Assembly (NCBI GenBank): GCA_002347475.1
Contig: DDXI01000095.1
Location: forward strand, 1 to 31,662
Direction of reading: 5' to 3'
DNA from: Peptococcaceae bacterium UBA2264
Lineage (GTDB): Bacteria > Bacillota > Desulfitobacteriia > Desulfitobacteriales > Desulfitobacteriaceae
Length of the DNA: 31,662 bases
Below the pieces are notes generated by a model, which was not told the origin of the DNA, ran no database searches, and saw only the letters and a program-made list of their open reading frames with translations. Positions 24,306 to 31,662 of this stretch are shown in pieces (position 1 is the first letter of the stretch; each line of letters opens with the position of its first letter). Position numbers and translations under genes: made by a program.

Positions 24306-24691
24306 TTCCTCACAATGACCTGAGTGCCTTTCCCGGCATCCGAGTCAATTAATAGCTCATCAACTACTTCCAACACGGAATTCAAACCTATACCCAGACT
24401 GCCTTTAGTGGAGTAGCCCAGCTCAAAGACTCTTTCCAGATCATCAATTCCTGGACCGTTATCCAGAGATACAGCTTCAAAAACAGTCTGTCCGGAAGAA
24501 AAACGTTTATTTAATATCAATTTGCCTTGTATGGCATGGGAAATCAGATTATGGGCTAATTCGGAAACAGCCAGATCAATTCTGGCAATGTCTTCCCGTG
24601 AAAATCCCATTTCTCCGGCTAAACATTTTGCCGTATTTCTGGCAAAAAGCACGTCCAATTCATTAGTGATATCCAAGTCTACTATCATCAC
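24293..24691 (-). CDS. Second RsbT-like/RsbW-like serine kinase (anti-sigma-factor-type HATPase)
   Basis: A 132-residue GHKL-fold protein with an N box A-V-S-E-L-A-H-N-L and ATP-lid residues L-D-N-G-P-G-I and G-L-G-type G-S-L-G-I-G-L. Its end, I-V-R-K-W-L-R, nearly repeats that of the preceding rsbT, so the two look like diverged tandem copies. Start is GTG 24691, with ATG 24688 an alternative; the gene begins three bases after rsbT. It could phosphorylate a different STAS partner or compete with RsbT for the kinase output. No sigma factor gene is adjacent, so a classical anti-sigma role has no visible partner. Confidence 0.8.
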   Translation of the reverse strand: MMIVDLDITNELDVLFARNTAKCLAGEMGFSREDIARIDLAVSELAHNLISHAIQGKLILNKRFSSGQTVFEAVSLDNGPGIDDLERVFELGYSTKGSLGIGLNSVLEVVDELLIDSDAGKGTQVIVRKWLR

Positions 24692-24694
24692 ACC

Positions 24695-25096
24695 CTAGTT
24701 GAGCCATTTTCTGACAATAATTTCTGTTCCTGCTCCTGTTTCACTGATTATTTCGAATTCATCCATTAGTCGTTTAGTACCCGGCAAGCCCATACCCAAA
24801 CCGTTTGAAGTAGAATAGCCGTCCAGCATAGCCAACTTTATATCGGGAATGCCGGGTCCCATATCTTTGGCGATAATTTCTAATCCCATGCGGTTATTTT
24901 CAATTAAAGTTAGAATCATAATTAAGCCTGTAGAGGCATAAAGAAAGATATTACGTGCCAGTTCCGAAATACCGGTGGCTATCCGGCACTGGTCCACAAC
25001 TGAAAAGCCCAGATTTTTAGCAATAGAACGGCCTTTCTGTCGGGCAACAACGATATCTCCTTCTTCTGAAATTTCGATAGTAATACTATTAACCAT
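24695..25096 (-). CDS. rsbT: RsbT, stressosome switch serine kinase
   Basis: A 133-residue GHKL kinase, the same length as B. subtilis RsbT. It has G-I-S-E-L-A-R-N in the N box, K-D-M-G-P-G-I-P-D and G-L-G-M-G-L-P-G-T-K-R in the ATP lid, and ends G-T-E-I-I-V-R-K-W-L-N. In known systems RsbT is held by RsbR/RsbS, phosphorylates them on stress, and on release activates a downstream partner. It lies 12 bases after rsbS. Confidence 0.92.
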   Translation of the reverse strand: MVNSITIEISEEGDIVVARQKGRSIAKNLGFSVVDQCRIATGISELARNIFLYASTGLIMILTLIENNRMGLEIIAKDMGPGIPDIKLAMLDGYSTSNGLGMGLPGTKRLMDEFEIISETGAGTEIIVRKWLN

Positions 25097-25108
25097 CTTA
25101 GGTCACCA

Positions 25109-25459
25109 TCATTCTAAAGATTTAAGTAATTCCAAGCCCTGTTCAATATCAAGTACAGTATATACGTTTTTCATCTTCAGACCCAGTTCCATGAATGTAA
25201 CAGCTACACCGGGCTGAATGCCGGCTACTACAGTTTGGGCACCCATCAGTCTTGCCATCATAGCAGTGTCATTCAGGACTCTTCCCATAAAACTGTCAAT
25301 GACATCAATGACACTCAAGTCAATCAATAATCCCCTGGCTTCAGTTTCTCTGATTCGGCTCAGAATCTTGTTCTGAGCCTCAACAGCCATGTCATCGGTC
25401 ATTTCAGTCTGAATTGTAATTATAAGGTTATCTCCCAGTTTGATAATTGGTACTGTCAT
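25109..25459 (-). CDS. rsbS: RsbS, stressosome STAS scaffold protein
   Basis: A 116-residue single STAS domain. The conserved phospho-acceptor loop is I-D-V-I-D-S56-F-M-G-R, with Ser56 at the position of B. subtilis Ser59. It forms the stressosome core with RsbR and binds RsbT. Its ATG overlaps the rsbR stop by four bases (ATGA), indicating translational coupling. Confidence 0.93.
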   Translation of the reverse strand: MTVPIIKLGDNLIITIQTEMTDDMAVEAQNKILSRIRETEARGLLIDLSVIDVIDSFMGRVLNDTAMMARLMGAQTVVAGIQPGVAVTFMELGLKMKNVYTVLDIEQGLELLKSLE

Positions 25460-26352
25460 TTGGTCTCACCTTTGCTGCCTGACGTAATCAGCATATTTAA
25501 ATTGTTCAGTGCTGATTCCAGACCGTTTTTTAATGTAGCCCTGGTTTGGATATTTCCCAAATTAATCCCGAGAGTAACCAGGGTCAGGGCAATCACAGGG
25601 CTGATCCCTGTCAAAATGCATTCCGCTCCCAGGAGGCGAGCTGCTTCAACCGTGCGCATCAGCCGGGAGGCTACTCCGGTATCAACTATTGGAACGCCGG
25701 TAATATCAATCACTACCTGGGATGATTTGGTCTTGACGATTTGGTTCAATAGATTTTCCATGATTTGTTTTACCCGGGCACTGTCTATGGTTCCTATAAG
25801 GGGAAGAGCCAGAATGCCGTCCCAAAGCTGAATAACCGGGGTTGAGAGTTCAGCTATGGCTTTGGCCTGTTGTTTGATCATCTCCTCCTGATATTCAACA
25901 AATGCTTTACAACTGATTGTAGCCAGAGGCTCCAATAAAATTGTATTCATTTCCAGGACTGAAAGCAGCAAGGGTAAATCTGTCTGAAAATATCTGTTCA
26001 GAAAATCACTCATTACTTCTTTTAAAGCCAGGAAATAGGCTGGTGGCACATAGGCCGGCATTCCATTTTTGACATAATGTTCAATTCTGTTATCAAGATA
26101 GCTTTTGAAAGAGGGATCTTCAGCAAGGTTATAATTTTCGCTTCCCCTGGAGACAAATGACTCCAATCTTTCCAGGTATCCGCAAGATGTTTCTGTCAAA
26201 TCATCGAAATCAATAACACCCTCCAGATCCTGAAATTTCTTTCTTGTTATCTTCATCCAGTTGGCTGTGATTTCTTCGCGATTTCCTCTGATAATAGCGG
26301 CATATTTATTTCTCAGTTCAACCAGCTCAACAAAAGGTAAATCAATAACCAC
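25456..26352 (-). CDS. rsbR: RsbR-family stressosome sensor/scaffold protein
   Basis: A 298-residue protein. An alpha-helical N-terminal domain of RsbRD type (about 10-155) joins through a linker helix to a C-terminal STAS domain (about 165-285). Both phospho-acceptor threonines are present: T188 in P-L-I-G-T-I-D and T225 in I-V-D-T-G-V-A, matching Thr171 and Thr205 of B. subtilis RsbR. The N-terminal domain is expected to sense the signal; no heme or flavin motif is evident. GTG 26352 is the start, with AAGGAGG upstream. It is the first gene of the six-gene operon. Confidence 0.9.
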   Translation of the reverse strand: MVIDLPFVELVELRNKYAAIIRGNREEITANWMKITRKKFQDLEGVIDFDDLTETSCGYLERLESFVSRGSENYNLAEDPSFKSYLDNRIEHYVKNGMPAYVPPAYFLALKEVMSDFLNRYFQTDLPLLLSVLEMNTILLEPLATISCKAFVEYQEEMIKQQAKAIAELSTPVIQLWDGILALPLIGTIDSARVKQIMENLLNQIVKTKSSQVVIDITGVPIVDTGVASRLMRTVEAARLLGAECILTGISPVIALTLVTLGINLGNIQTRATLKNGLESALNNLNMLITSGSKGETK

Positions 26353-26762
26353 ACGAAAATCCTCCTTATTTTTATATCAGTATACAATTTTCAACGCAGG
26401 GAGTAAAATTTCCTGCCTTTTGACAAAAATAATAACATATCGACAATGTTTTTAATGTTTGAAATTTACTAAGGCCGGGCCGGAATAGTTCAGGACTTTC
26501 AAAAAATGGGCGGCCGGAATTTTATATATCAGATGTCAGGATTCGAGTTGATTCGCAAGTATTCTGTGAGATAATAAGAAATATTTATTCCAGAATAAAA
26601 AACTAAGAACTCATGGAGGTGCACTTCAAAAAAATAAAATAGCTGGTGTTTCAGTTTGTTTGACATATTGTCTGTTCCAGATATCTTGCAATCAGACTAA
26701 AACCGGATTCTCCTTTACCACTGTTCTTATTTATATGATAAAAAAGTGAGGAAGGTGATCTG
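26353..26762. other. Divergent control region between rsbR and the Spo0E-like gene
   Basis: About 410 bases without a gene. It holds the rsbR leader with a short inverted repeat, GCAGG/CCTGC (26396-26418), and a direct G-G-C-C-G-G-A-A-T-containing repeat near 26475 and 26510. A possible rightward promoter is TTGACA (26660-26665), 16 bases, TATCTT (26682-26687). No sigma-B type box was found. Confidence 0.35.
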
Positions 26763-26954
26763 ATGAGGGAAAATATACAGGATTTATTGAATGCTCTGGA
26801 AAAGAAACGTGATCAACTGTATAAATTGGCTTCAGGTGCCGAGCTTACTTCTATTAAGGTAGTTGCTTTTAGTTGTGAACTGGATGAACTTGTGAATAAA
26901 GTATATATGTCAATTACAGGAGAGCAGCCGAGTAAAAATATGGTTGAAAAATAG
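26763..26954 (+). CDS. Spo0E-like aspartyl-phosphate phosphatase
   Basis: A 63-residue helical-hairpin protein. The core I-x-x-L-x-x-x-L-E-K-K-R-D-x-L-Y is followed by S-C-E-L-D-E-L-V-N-K-V-Y, the Spo0E family S-x-E-L-D motif. Spo0E proteins remove phosphate from Spo0A~P (or related regulators) and delay sporulation, so the organism is probably an endospore former. Ribosome site GAGGAAGGTGAT. It is divergent from the stressosome operon. Confidence 0.85.
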   Translation: MRENIQDLLNALEKKRDQLYKLASGAELTSIKVVAFSCELDELVNKVYMSITGEQPSKNMVEK

Positions 26955-26979
26955 TCCGGAAATATTCCGGGCTATTTTT
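26948..26979 (+). terminator. Terminator overlapping the Spo0E-like stop codon
   Basis: AAAATAGTCCGGAA (26948-26961) pairs with TTCCGGGCTATTTT (26965-26978), with one G-T pair and a 3-nt loop. T residues follow. The stop codon lies in the left arm. Confidence 0.88.
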
Positions 26980-27011
26980 CTCATATCTATCCTCACATAT
27001 CTTCTAAAAGT

Positions 27012-27078
27012 ATGTATGCAAGGTCATTTACATTTTTAATACCTGGTTATATAAATATATGTGACCGTAATCATACAT
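27012..27078. repeat. Interrupted inverted repeat upstream of the dipeptidase gene
   Basis: ATGTATG (27012-27018) and GGTCA (27022-27026) recur inverted as TGACC (27062-27066) and CATACAT (27072-27078). An AT-rich 35-base centre separates them. Possibly an operator pair; no regulator is identified. Confidence 0.3.
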
Positions 27079-27219
27079 TAACATAAATATCTGTAATTGT
27101 GGATGACTCAAGGGATCTGTTTAGCTAAAATAAGATTGCTCTTGCTATGACTATGCTTAAGAAACTGAAGACTTATCTTGTTCCTGCTGATAATGATATA
27201 AACAAGAAAGGAGATATTT

Positions 27220-28611
27220 ATGCACATAAATAAGAGAATCGAGGAACTTCAGGAAGAACTCATCAGATCGACTCAGGAACTTGTCAGTATTAAAAGTGTG
27301 CAGGAAAAAGCCCAGGCTGGAATGCCCTTTGGCCCGGGAGTAGCCCAGGCTCTGACTAAAACTCTGGCCATAGCTGCCGGACTCGGTTTCAAAACTGTAA
27401 ATATGGATGGCTATATTGGCTATGCTGAATACGGCGAAGGCGAAGATTATGTTGCTGTTTTAGCCCACCTTGATGTTGTGCCTGAAGGAGATGGCTGGAA
27501 TTACCCTCCCTATGGCGCGGAATTACATGACGGGAAAATATTCGGCAGAGGAACCATGGATGATAAAGCTCCGCTTGTTGCTGCGCTCTACGGTCTTAAG
27601 GCTTTGAAAGATTTAAACATCATGCTGACCAAAAAAGTCAGGGTTATTTTTGGGACCAATGAAGAGAGCGGCGGTCAGGATATTAAATATTATCTGCAGC
27701 GAGAAAAATCTCCTCTTTCAGGTTTTACGCCCGATGGCCACTATCCGATCATCTATGCTGAGAAAGGTATTGTCATTTTCGAAGTAGTTAAAAAACTATG
27801 CTTCGCAGGCCAGAGCGAGATACACATTGTCTCTATCGAAGGTGGGCACAGAGCCAATATGGTTCCAGATTATTGTGAAGCTGCCATAACTGCTGTGGAC
27901 CCCAAACTGGTGGTTCTGTCTGCTGCAGAGTTTGCAGCCAGGACCGGAATAAAACTGGAGACTGAAATAAAGGGTGATCTGGTTATTGTTAAATGCGCAG
28001 GTTTTGCCGCCCATGGCAGTTTGCCGGCACTGGGTAAGAATGCTGTCATGTATATGCTGCGTTATTTGGCAGGCTTGCCTGTTGGTGAGGGAGATCTGGC
28101 CTCTTTGCTGAAGTTTTTTGATACTTATGTTGGATTGGAAACAGATGGGAAGTCTTTTGGAGTTGCCCTGGAGGACCGGGAATCGGGTAAACTATCGTTT
28201 AACGTTGGTATAATTCATGTGACTGAAGAAAAGTTCAGTATGGTTCTTAATCTGAGGTACCCTGTCACGTTTACCTGTGAAGATATGATGGTTCCTTTTT
28301 ATAAGAAAATAAAAGACACTGGCCTCGAGATCGAAAATATGATTCATCAAAAGCCTTTGTTCTTTCCAGCCGATCATCCCCTGCTTAAAACTCTGCAGAA
28401 AGTTTATACTGCACAGACTGGAGAAGAAGCCACCCTGCTGGCAATTGGCGGCGGTACCTATGCCAAAACAATGCCTAATATCGTGGCTTTCGGACCGATC
28501 TTTCCGGGAGAGCCTGACCTGGACCATCAAGCTAACGAATATATTAAAATCGAGCATTTGCTTCTGAATGCCAAAATATATGCCCATGCTATATATGAAT
28601 TGGCCAGATGA
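27220..28611 (+). CDS. pepV: PepV/Sapep-type M20 dipeptidase
   Basis: A 463-residue cytoplasmic zinc dipeptidase of the M20 family. Metal-binding motifs are A-H-L-D-V-V-P-E-G-D-G-W, G-R-G-T-M-D-D-K-A-P, N-E-E-S-G-G-Q-D and a C-terminal D-H-Q-A-N-E. A-E-K-G-x-x and P-D in the middle, plus the inserted lid domain, are typical of PepV rather than of acetylornithine deacetylases. It likely cleaves dipeptides taken up as nutrients. ATG has AAAGGAGAT upstream. Convergent with the transporter gene, with no clear terminator between them. Confidence 0.92.
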   Translation: MHINKRIEELQEELIRSTQELVSIKSVQEKAQAGMPFGPGVAQALTKTLAIAAGLGFKTVNMDGYIGYAEYGEGEDYVAVLAHLDVVPEGDGWNYPPYGAELHDGKIFGRGTMDDKAPLVAALYGLKALKDLNIMLTKKVRVIFGTNEESGGQDIKYYLQREKSPLSGFTPDGHYPIIYAEKGIVIFEVVKKLCFAGQSEIHIVSIEGGHRANMVPDYCEAAITAVDPKLVVLSAAEFAARTGIKLETEIKGDLVIVKCAGFAAHGSLPALGKNAVMYMLRYLAGLPVGEGDLASLLKFFDTYVGLETDGKSFGVALEDRESGKLSFNVGIIHVTEEKFSMVLNLRYPVTFTCEDMMVPFYKKIKDTGLEIENMIHQKPLFFPADHPLLKTLQKVYTAQTGEEATLLAIGGGTYAKTMPNIVAFGPIFPGEPDLDHQANEYIKIEHLLLNAKIYAHAIYELAR

Positions 28612-28669
28612 CTTAAATAATCGAGTTGGAAATTGCTGTCCTTAAAATTTCGCTGCCCTTGTAGTATGT

Positions 28670-29650
28670 TTAACCCTTTTTTGCAGGAGTAAAAAACCTG
28701 TTTTGTTCTGGCCAAATACTTAAGCTGATACCAATCAGGACAAAAGTAAAACCAATCCAATGATAGAGGGCTAAATGTTCACCCAAAAAAATATAAGCCA
28801 GCAGTATACTGAAAATCGGGGTCAAATTTCCAAATACGGCGGCTTTGCCGCTGCCGAGTCGGTTGACTCCCTCGAAACTGAGTAAAATGGCAATACCGGT
28901 AACAACACATCCCATATACAGCAAAATGAGCCAACTGACACCGGAAAGATAGATATTCCTGGTAAATATTTCCCATATCCCATAGGGTAACATCATAATT
29001 GTTCCGAAGATGAGGGAATAGATGCTGGTGACAACAGGTGTGAATTTGATCATCATACCTTGGCCGATAATCGTAAATAGACCACAAGATAATACATTTG
29101 CCAAAAGGAGTAAATCGCTGAAACTCAGGTTCAGGGTCAATAGTCTTGTGAAAGAACCTTGAGAAAAAACTGCCAGAAGACCAGCAAAAGATATTAATAT
29201 ACCCAACATGCGCAGTTTTGACGGTTTAACCCCCCAGCCCAGAGCCAAGAGGGCATTAATGATTGCCGGGCTTGAAGCAAAAATAATAGCGGCATTAGTA
29301 GCTGTGCTGTGCTGCATTGCCCATAAAAAAGTGAGATAAGCGAATGCGATACCAAGAAAACCCAGCAGGGCAAACTGACCTGATTCCCGAGGGGAGGGTC
29401 TGGGGCACTGCCGAAGAGAACGCTGGCCCAAAGGCAGCAGAATTAACAAACCCAACAGCCCTCGCAAAGCAGCCAGGGCTCCTGGCGGGATATCTGCAGT
29501 CAGATAACGCGCTGCCACCACATTGCCCCCATAAAGTAACGAGGAAAGAATCAATGTGATAGAGCCAACAATTTTCAAGTCTGCTCTCCCGTTCTCAGAG
29601 AGACCGGATTCCTGAAGCCTTTTCTCCGGCACTTTGACTTGTTTAGTCAT
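28670..29650 (-). CDS. EamA/DMT-family transporter
   Basis: A 326-residue membrane protein with ten predicted helices in two EamA repeats. The first has S-S-L-L-Y-G-G-N-V-V-A-A-R and the second ends W-I-G-F-T-F-V-L-I-G-I-S-L. A hydrophilic 25-residue N-terminus precedes the first helix. DMT exporters often move amino acids or metabolites; the substrate is unknown. Confidence 0.9.
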   Translation of the reverse strand: MTKQVKVPEKRLQESGLSENGRADLKIVGSITLILSSLLYGGNVVAARYLTADIPPGALAALRGLLGLLILLPLGQRSLRQCPRPSPRESGQFALLGFLGIAFAYLTFLWAMQHSTATNAAIIFASSPAIINALLALGWGVKPSKLRMLGILISFAGLLAVFSQGSFTRLLTLNLSFSDLLLLANVLSCGLFTIIGQGMMIKFTPVVTSIYSLIFGTIMMLPYGIWEIFTRNIYLSGVSWLILLYMGCVVTGIAILLSFEGVNRLGSGKAAVFGNLTPIFSILLAYIFLGEHLALYHWIGFTFVLIGISLSIWPEQNRFFTPAKKG

Positions 29651-30035
29651 GCCAACCTCATCTTTGCTTTTAGAAGTATTATTTACTTTATTAAATATGA
29701 TTGCAAGAGCAAACTCATTCTTTCCCTATGAAGTAATATCTATTATAATAATTTTTTAGATGATTAATTTACGGGTGGCAACCAATGATTTCCTGGCAAG
29801 GACCAGGTCATTGCTGCATAGGGCAGGTATGGAGCCTTTTATTTAGAAAATAAAAGCAGCGGAACTGTTTGCCAGTAAGGGTATGGTCAGAAAGTATACA
29901 TGTATACAAGAAAAAATACAGGGAAATAATGTTGTACAGAACCCGTCTTATCAAGTATTATTTAAACAGATTTGTGACCACAGATAATTAATGGCAGAAG
30001 ACCTAATAAATTAAGAAAGAGTGTGTTGATAGTCA
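29651..30035. other. Divergent control region between the transporter and the aminotransferase
   Basis: About 385 bases without a gene. It contains two hairpins, CAATGA...CCTGG / CCAGG-TCATTG (29783-29813) and CTTTTATTT-AGA-AAATAAAAG (29836-29856), and a 14-base palindrome at 29894-29907. The density of dyad structure suggests regulatory content. Confidence 0.45.
29894..29907. promoter_or_regulatory. Putative operator palindrome
   Basis: GTATACATGTATAC is a perfect 14-base palindrome, flanked by A-rich sequence. Such sites are typical of dimeric repressors, for example GntR-family proteins. It lies about 130 bases before the aminotransferase start. Confidence 0.45.
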
Positions 30036-31331
30036 TTGAATGAAATAGCACAGGAGTTAAACAAGCAGATTTTAAGTGAAAATCCTTATACTTATGCTGT
30101 TCTGTCTGATCTGGGGAAACAATTATATTTCCCCAAAGGGATACTTACCCAATCAGCTGAAGCTACCCAATATGCCCATCGCTTCAATGCCACAATAGGA
30201 ATAGCTACAGAAAAAGGTCAGCCGATGTATCTGCCGGTAATTCACGATACTTTGACACAATATGAGCCCAAAGACCTTTATCAGTATGCTCCTCCTGGCG
30301 GAAAAGTTGAGTTGAGAAATATTTGGGGGGAGAGATTGCTCGAACAAAATCCTTCCATGAATGGCAAGGTTTATGGCCTGCCTATTATTACCAATGCTCT
30401 TACTCATGGTTTAAGTATTATTGCCGACATGTTTGTTGATCCCGGGGATCCTCTGATTTTGCCTGATAAGTTATGGGAAAATTACAACCTGATTTTTGAT
30501 GTGCGCCGGGGAGCTAACCTTCTTACTTTTCCTTTCTATGATGGTAACGGCAAAATTAACACCAGTGGTATGAGAGAAAGCTTACTTGCTCAGAAAGAAT
30601 ATGGCAAAGCTATTTTACTTCTCAATTTTCCTAATAATCCTACCGGTTATACACCTGATGAGCAGGAAGCAGCTGAGATTGTTAAGGTAATCAGAGAAGT
30701 TGCTGAAGAGGGCATTAATTTGATCGTCATCCATGATGACGCTTATTTTGGTTTGTTTTACGAAGATTCTATTCAGGAATCGCTCTTCGGACGGATTGCC
30801 AATCTTCATCCCCGGGTATTGGCTGTTAAAGTTGATGGCCCTACCAAAGAAGAATATGTCTGGGGTTTTCGGGTGGGATTTTTAACTTTTGCCGCCGAGA
30901 ATGAAATTATTCTGAAGGCTCTGGAGAACAAGGTCCTGGGAATTATCAGAGGAACGTTATCCAGTGGATCTCATCCTTCGCAGACATTTGTTCTGCAGGC
31001 TTTAAAATCTCCGGATTATTTAGCTCAAAAACAAGAAAAATATGATATTTTAAAACAGCGGGCCTTAAAAGTAAAAGAGATCCTGAATAATAACAAATAC
31101 CAGGACGCCTGGGATTATTATCCTTTCAACTCCGGCTATTTTATGTGTCTTAAACTCAAGAAAACTGATGCTGAAAGATTACGGCAGCACTTGCTGGAGC
31201 GATATGGGGTAGGTATTATTGCTCTTGGAAATGGTGATATTCGCATTGCTTTTTCCTGTGTGGAGGAGGAGAATATCCAGGAACTTTTTGATCTTATTTA
31301 TCAAGGAGTAAAAGATTTGGAAATGGCTTAA
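30036..31331 (+). CDS. PLP-dependent class I/II aminotransferase
   Basis: A 431-residue fold-type I aminotransferase. Landmarks are N-F-P-N-N-P-T-G, H-D-D-A-Y-F-G and the PLP-lysine segment V-D-G-P-T-K271-E-E-Y-V-W-G-F-R-V-G-F. That segment departs from the usual S-x-x-K spacing but is seen in a clostridial aminotransferase subgroup. The amino acid substrate cannot be fixed. TTG 30036 is the only start possible after the in-frame stop at 30030; its ribosome site (AAGAAAGAG) is weak and far. The gene ends at a terminator ahead of ilvB, so co-transcription is limited. Confidence 0.85.
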   Translation: MNEIAQELNKQILSENPYTYAVLSDLGKQLYFPKGILTQSAEATQYAHRFNATIGIATEKGQPMYLPVIHDTLTQYEPKDLYQYAPPGGKVELRNIWGERLLEQNPSMNGKVYGLPIITNALTHGLSIIADMFVDPGDPLILPDKLWENYNLIFDVRRGANLLTFPFYDGNGKINTSGMRESLLAQKEYGKAILLLNFPNNPTGYTPDEQEAAEIVKVIREVAEEGINLIVIHDDAYFGLFYEDSIQESLFGRIANLHPRVLAVKVDGPTKEEYVWGFRVGFLTFAAENEIILKALENKVLGIIRGTLSSGSHPSQTFVLQALKSPDYLAQKQEKYDILKQRALKVKEILNNNKYQDAWDYYPFNSGYFMCLKLKKTDAERLRQHLLERYGVGIIALGNGDIRIAFSCVEEENIQELFDLIYQGVKDLEMA

Positions 31332-31398
31332 GCTTTCTTTGCCGGTTTTGGAATTATTAATATTTTGCAGAATCATACTAATATCGACTCTGTTCCTG

Positions 31399-31436
31399 AG
31401 CCAAGGTAAATAATTTGATTTACTTTGGCTTTTTTT
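31399..31436 (+). terminator. Terminator after the aminotransferase gene
   Basis: AGCCAAGGTAAAT (31399-31411) pairs with ATTTACTTTGGCT (31418-31430), with one G-T pair. A run of T (31431-31436) follows. Confidence 0.92.
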
Positions 31437-31509
31437 ATATAATTATATGAATTTTATTTTGAAATAAACCCAATTCATTGATATGCTTATAATAAGTTTG
31501 AAATTATGC

Positions 31510-31540
31510 TGAATTTGACAGGGCCTAACTGTCAAATTCA
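31510..31540. promoter_or_regulatory. Perfect 12-bp inverted repeat upstream of ilvB
   Basis: TGAATTTGACAG (31510-31521) and CTGTCAAATTCA (31529-31540) flank GGCCTAA. No T-tract follows, so it is not an intrinsic terminator. It may be an operator, or a hairpin in the ilvB leader. Confidence 0.5.
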
Positions 31541-31573
31541 GAAACCATACTAAGAAACAGGAGGACCATTAGT

Positions 31574-31662
31574 TTGATAATGACTGGAGCAGAGGCAATC
31601 ATCGAATCTCTGAAAGAAGAAAAAGTGGAGGTAGTATTCGGCTACCCCGGGGGGGCAGTTTT
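31574..31662 (+). CDS. ilvB: Acetolactate synthase large subunit, 5' end only
   Basis: The first ~29 codons are visible before the window ends: [13 protein letters not shown], then [11 protein letters not shown]. The last part is the conserved thiamine-diphosphate enzyme N-terminus with the catalytic-region V-F-G-Y-P-G-G of acetohydroxyacid synthase. This enzyme starts branched-chain amino acid synthesis. TTG 31574 is nine bases after AGGAGG (31559-31564); ATG 31580 is a less well-spaced alternative. Confidence 0.85.
   Translation, partial: MIMTGAEAIIESLKEEKVEVVFGYPGGAV

Noticed and set aside
26613..26642. Short ATG frame after GGAGG near 26613
   Set aside because: Only nine codons, no support beyond a chance AGG-rich string.
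29773..29783. T-box-like GGGTGGCAACC before the aminotransferase
   Set aside because: Only a partial resemblance to the T-box sequence; no Stem I features, specifier loop or terminator with T-tract follow.

Overview
The window looks like chromosomal DNA of a low-to-moderate GC, endospore-forming anaerobic Firmicute, probably a clostridial or Peptococcaceae-type organism. The evidence is a Spo0E-like phosphatase, an RsbRST stressosome, c-di-GMP-II riboswitches of clostridial type, strong AGGAGG ribosome sites, frequent TTG/GTG starts, and an AmmeMemoRadiSam gene set. I cannot name a species. I see no transposon, prophage, CRISPR array, rRNA or tRNA.

Layout. 1-1664: the end of a DUF434-type gene, a small Cys-rich gene broken by a one-base homopolymer shift, and a small membrane protein. 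1665-3077: a CstB-like persulfide dioxygenase/rhodanese. 3115-6255: a c-di-GMP-II riboswitch with terminator, then a secreted FN3/CWB2 cell-surface protein. 6493-7545: a tandem UspA protein and its terminator. 7645-9938: a second, near-identical c-di-GMP-II riboswitch leading metK and the radical SAM gene amrS. 9993-11586: a long hairpin and a TM-helix-repeat channel-like protein on the minus strand. 11827-13967: a small Cys protein, a DUF503 protein and a MEMO-AMMECR1 fusion (partner of amrS). 14021-16775: a CNNM/CorC-type transporter, LemA and a TPM-domain protein. 16824-19312: a consensus promoter, a cobalamin riboswitch and terminator, a zinc MDR dehydrogenase and a TrpD-like phosphoribosyltransferase lacking the usual anthranilate-site residues. 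19397-19890: a small hypothetical gene and amidohydrolase debris. 19975-22209: a three-PAS GGDEF/HD-GYP protein. 22277-26352 (minus): a six-gene stressosome operon, rsbR-rsbS-rsbT-rsbT-like-rsbX-histidine kinase. 26763-31662: a Spo0E-like protein, a PepV-type dipeptidase, an EamA transporter, an aminotransferase and the start of acetolactate synthase.

Two regulatory themes stand out. First, c-di-GMP: one gene for making and breaking it lies near two riboswitches for sensing it. Those riboswitches control a surface protein and, unexpectedly, the metK-amrS operon; terminator geometry suggests c-di-GMP turns them on. Second, stressosome rewiring: the last gene of the operon is a histidine kinase whose N-terminus resembles the RsbT-binding domain of the RsbU phosphatase. 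RsbT released by the stressosome could therefore activate a His-Asp relay instead of the sigma-B phosphatase cascade. The kinase has no adjacent response regulator, and a Spo0E-like Spo0A~P phosphatase gene lies divergently next door, so Spo0A is a reasonable but unproven target.
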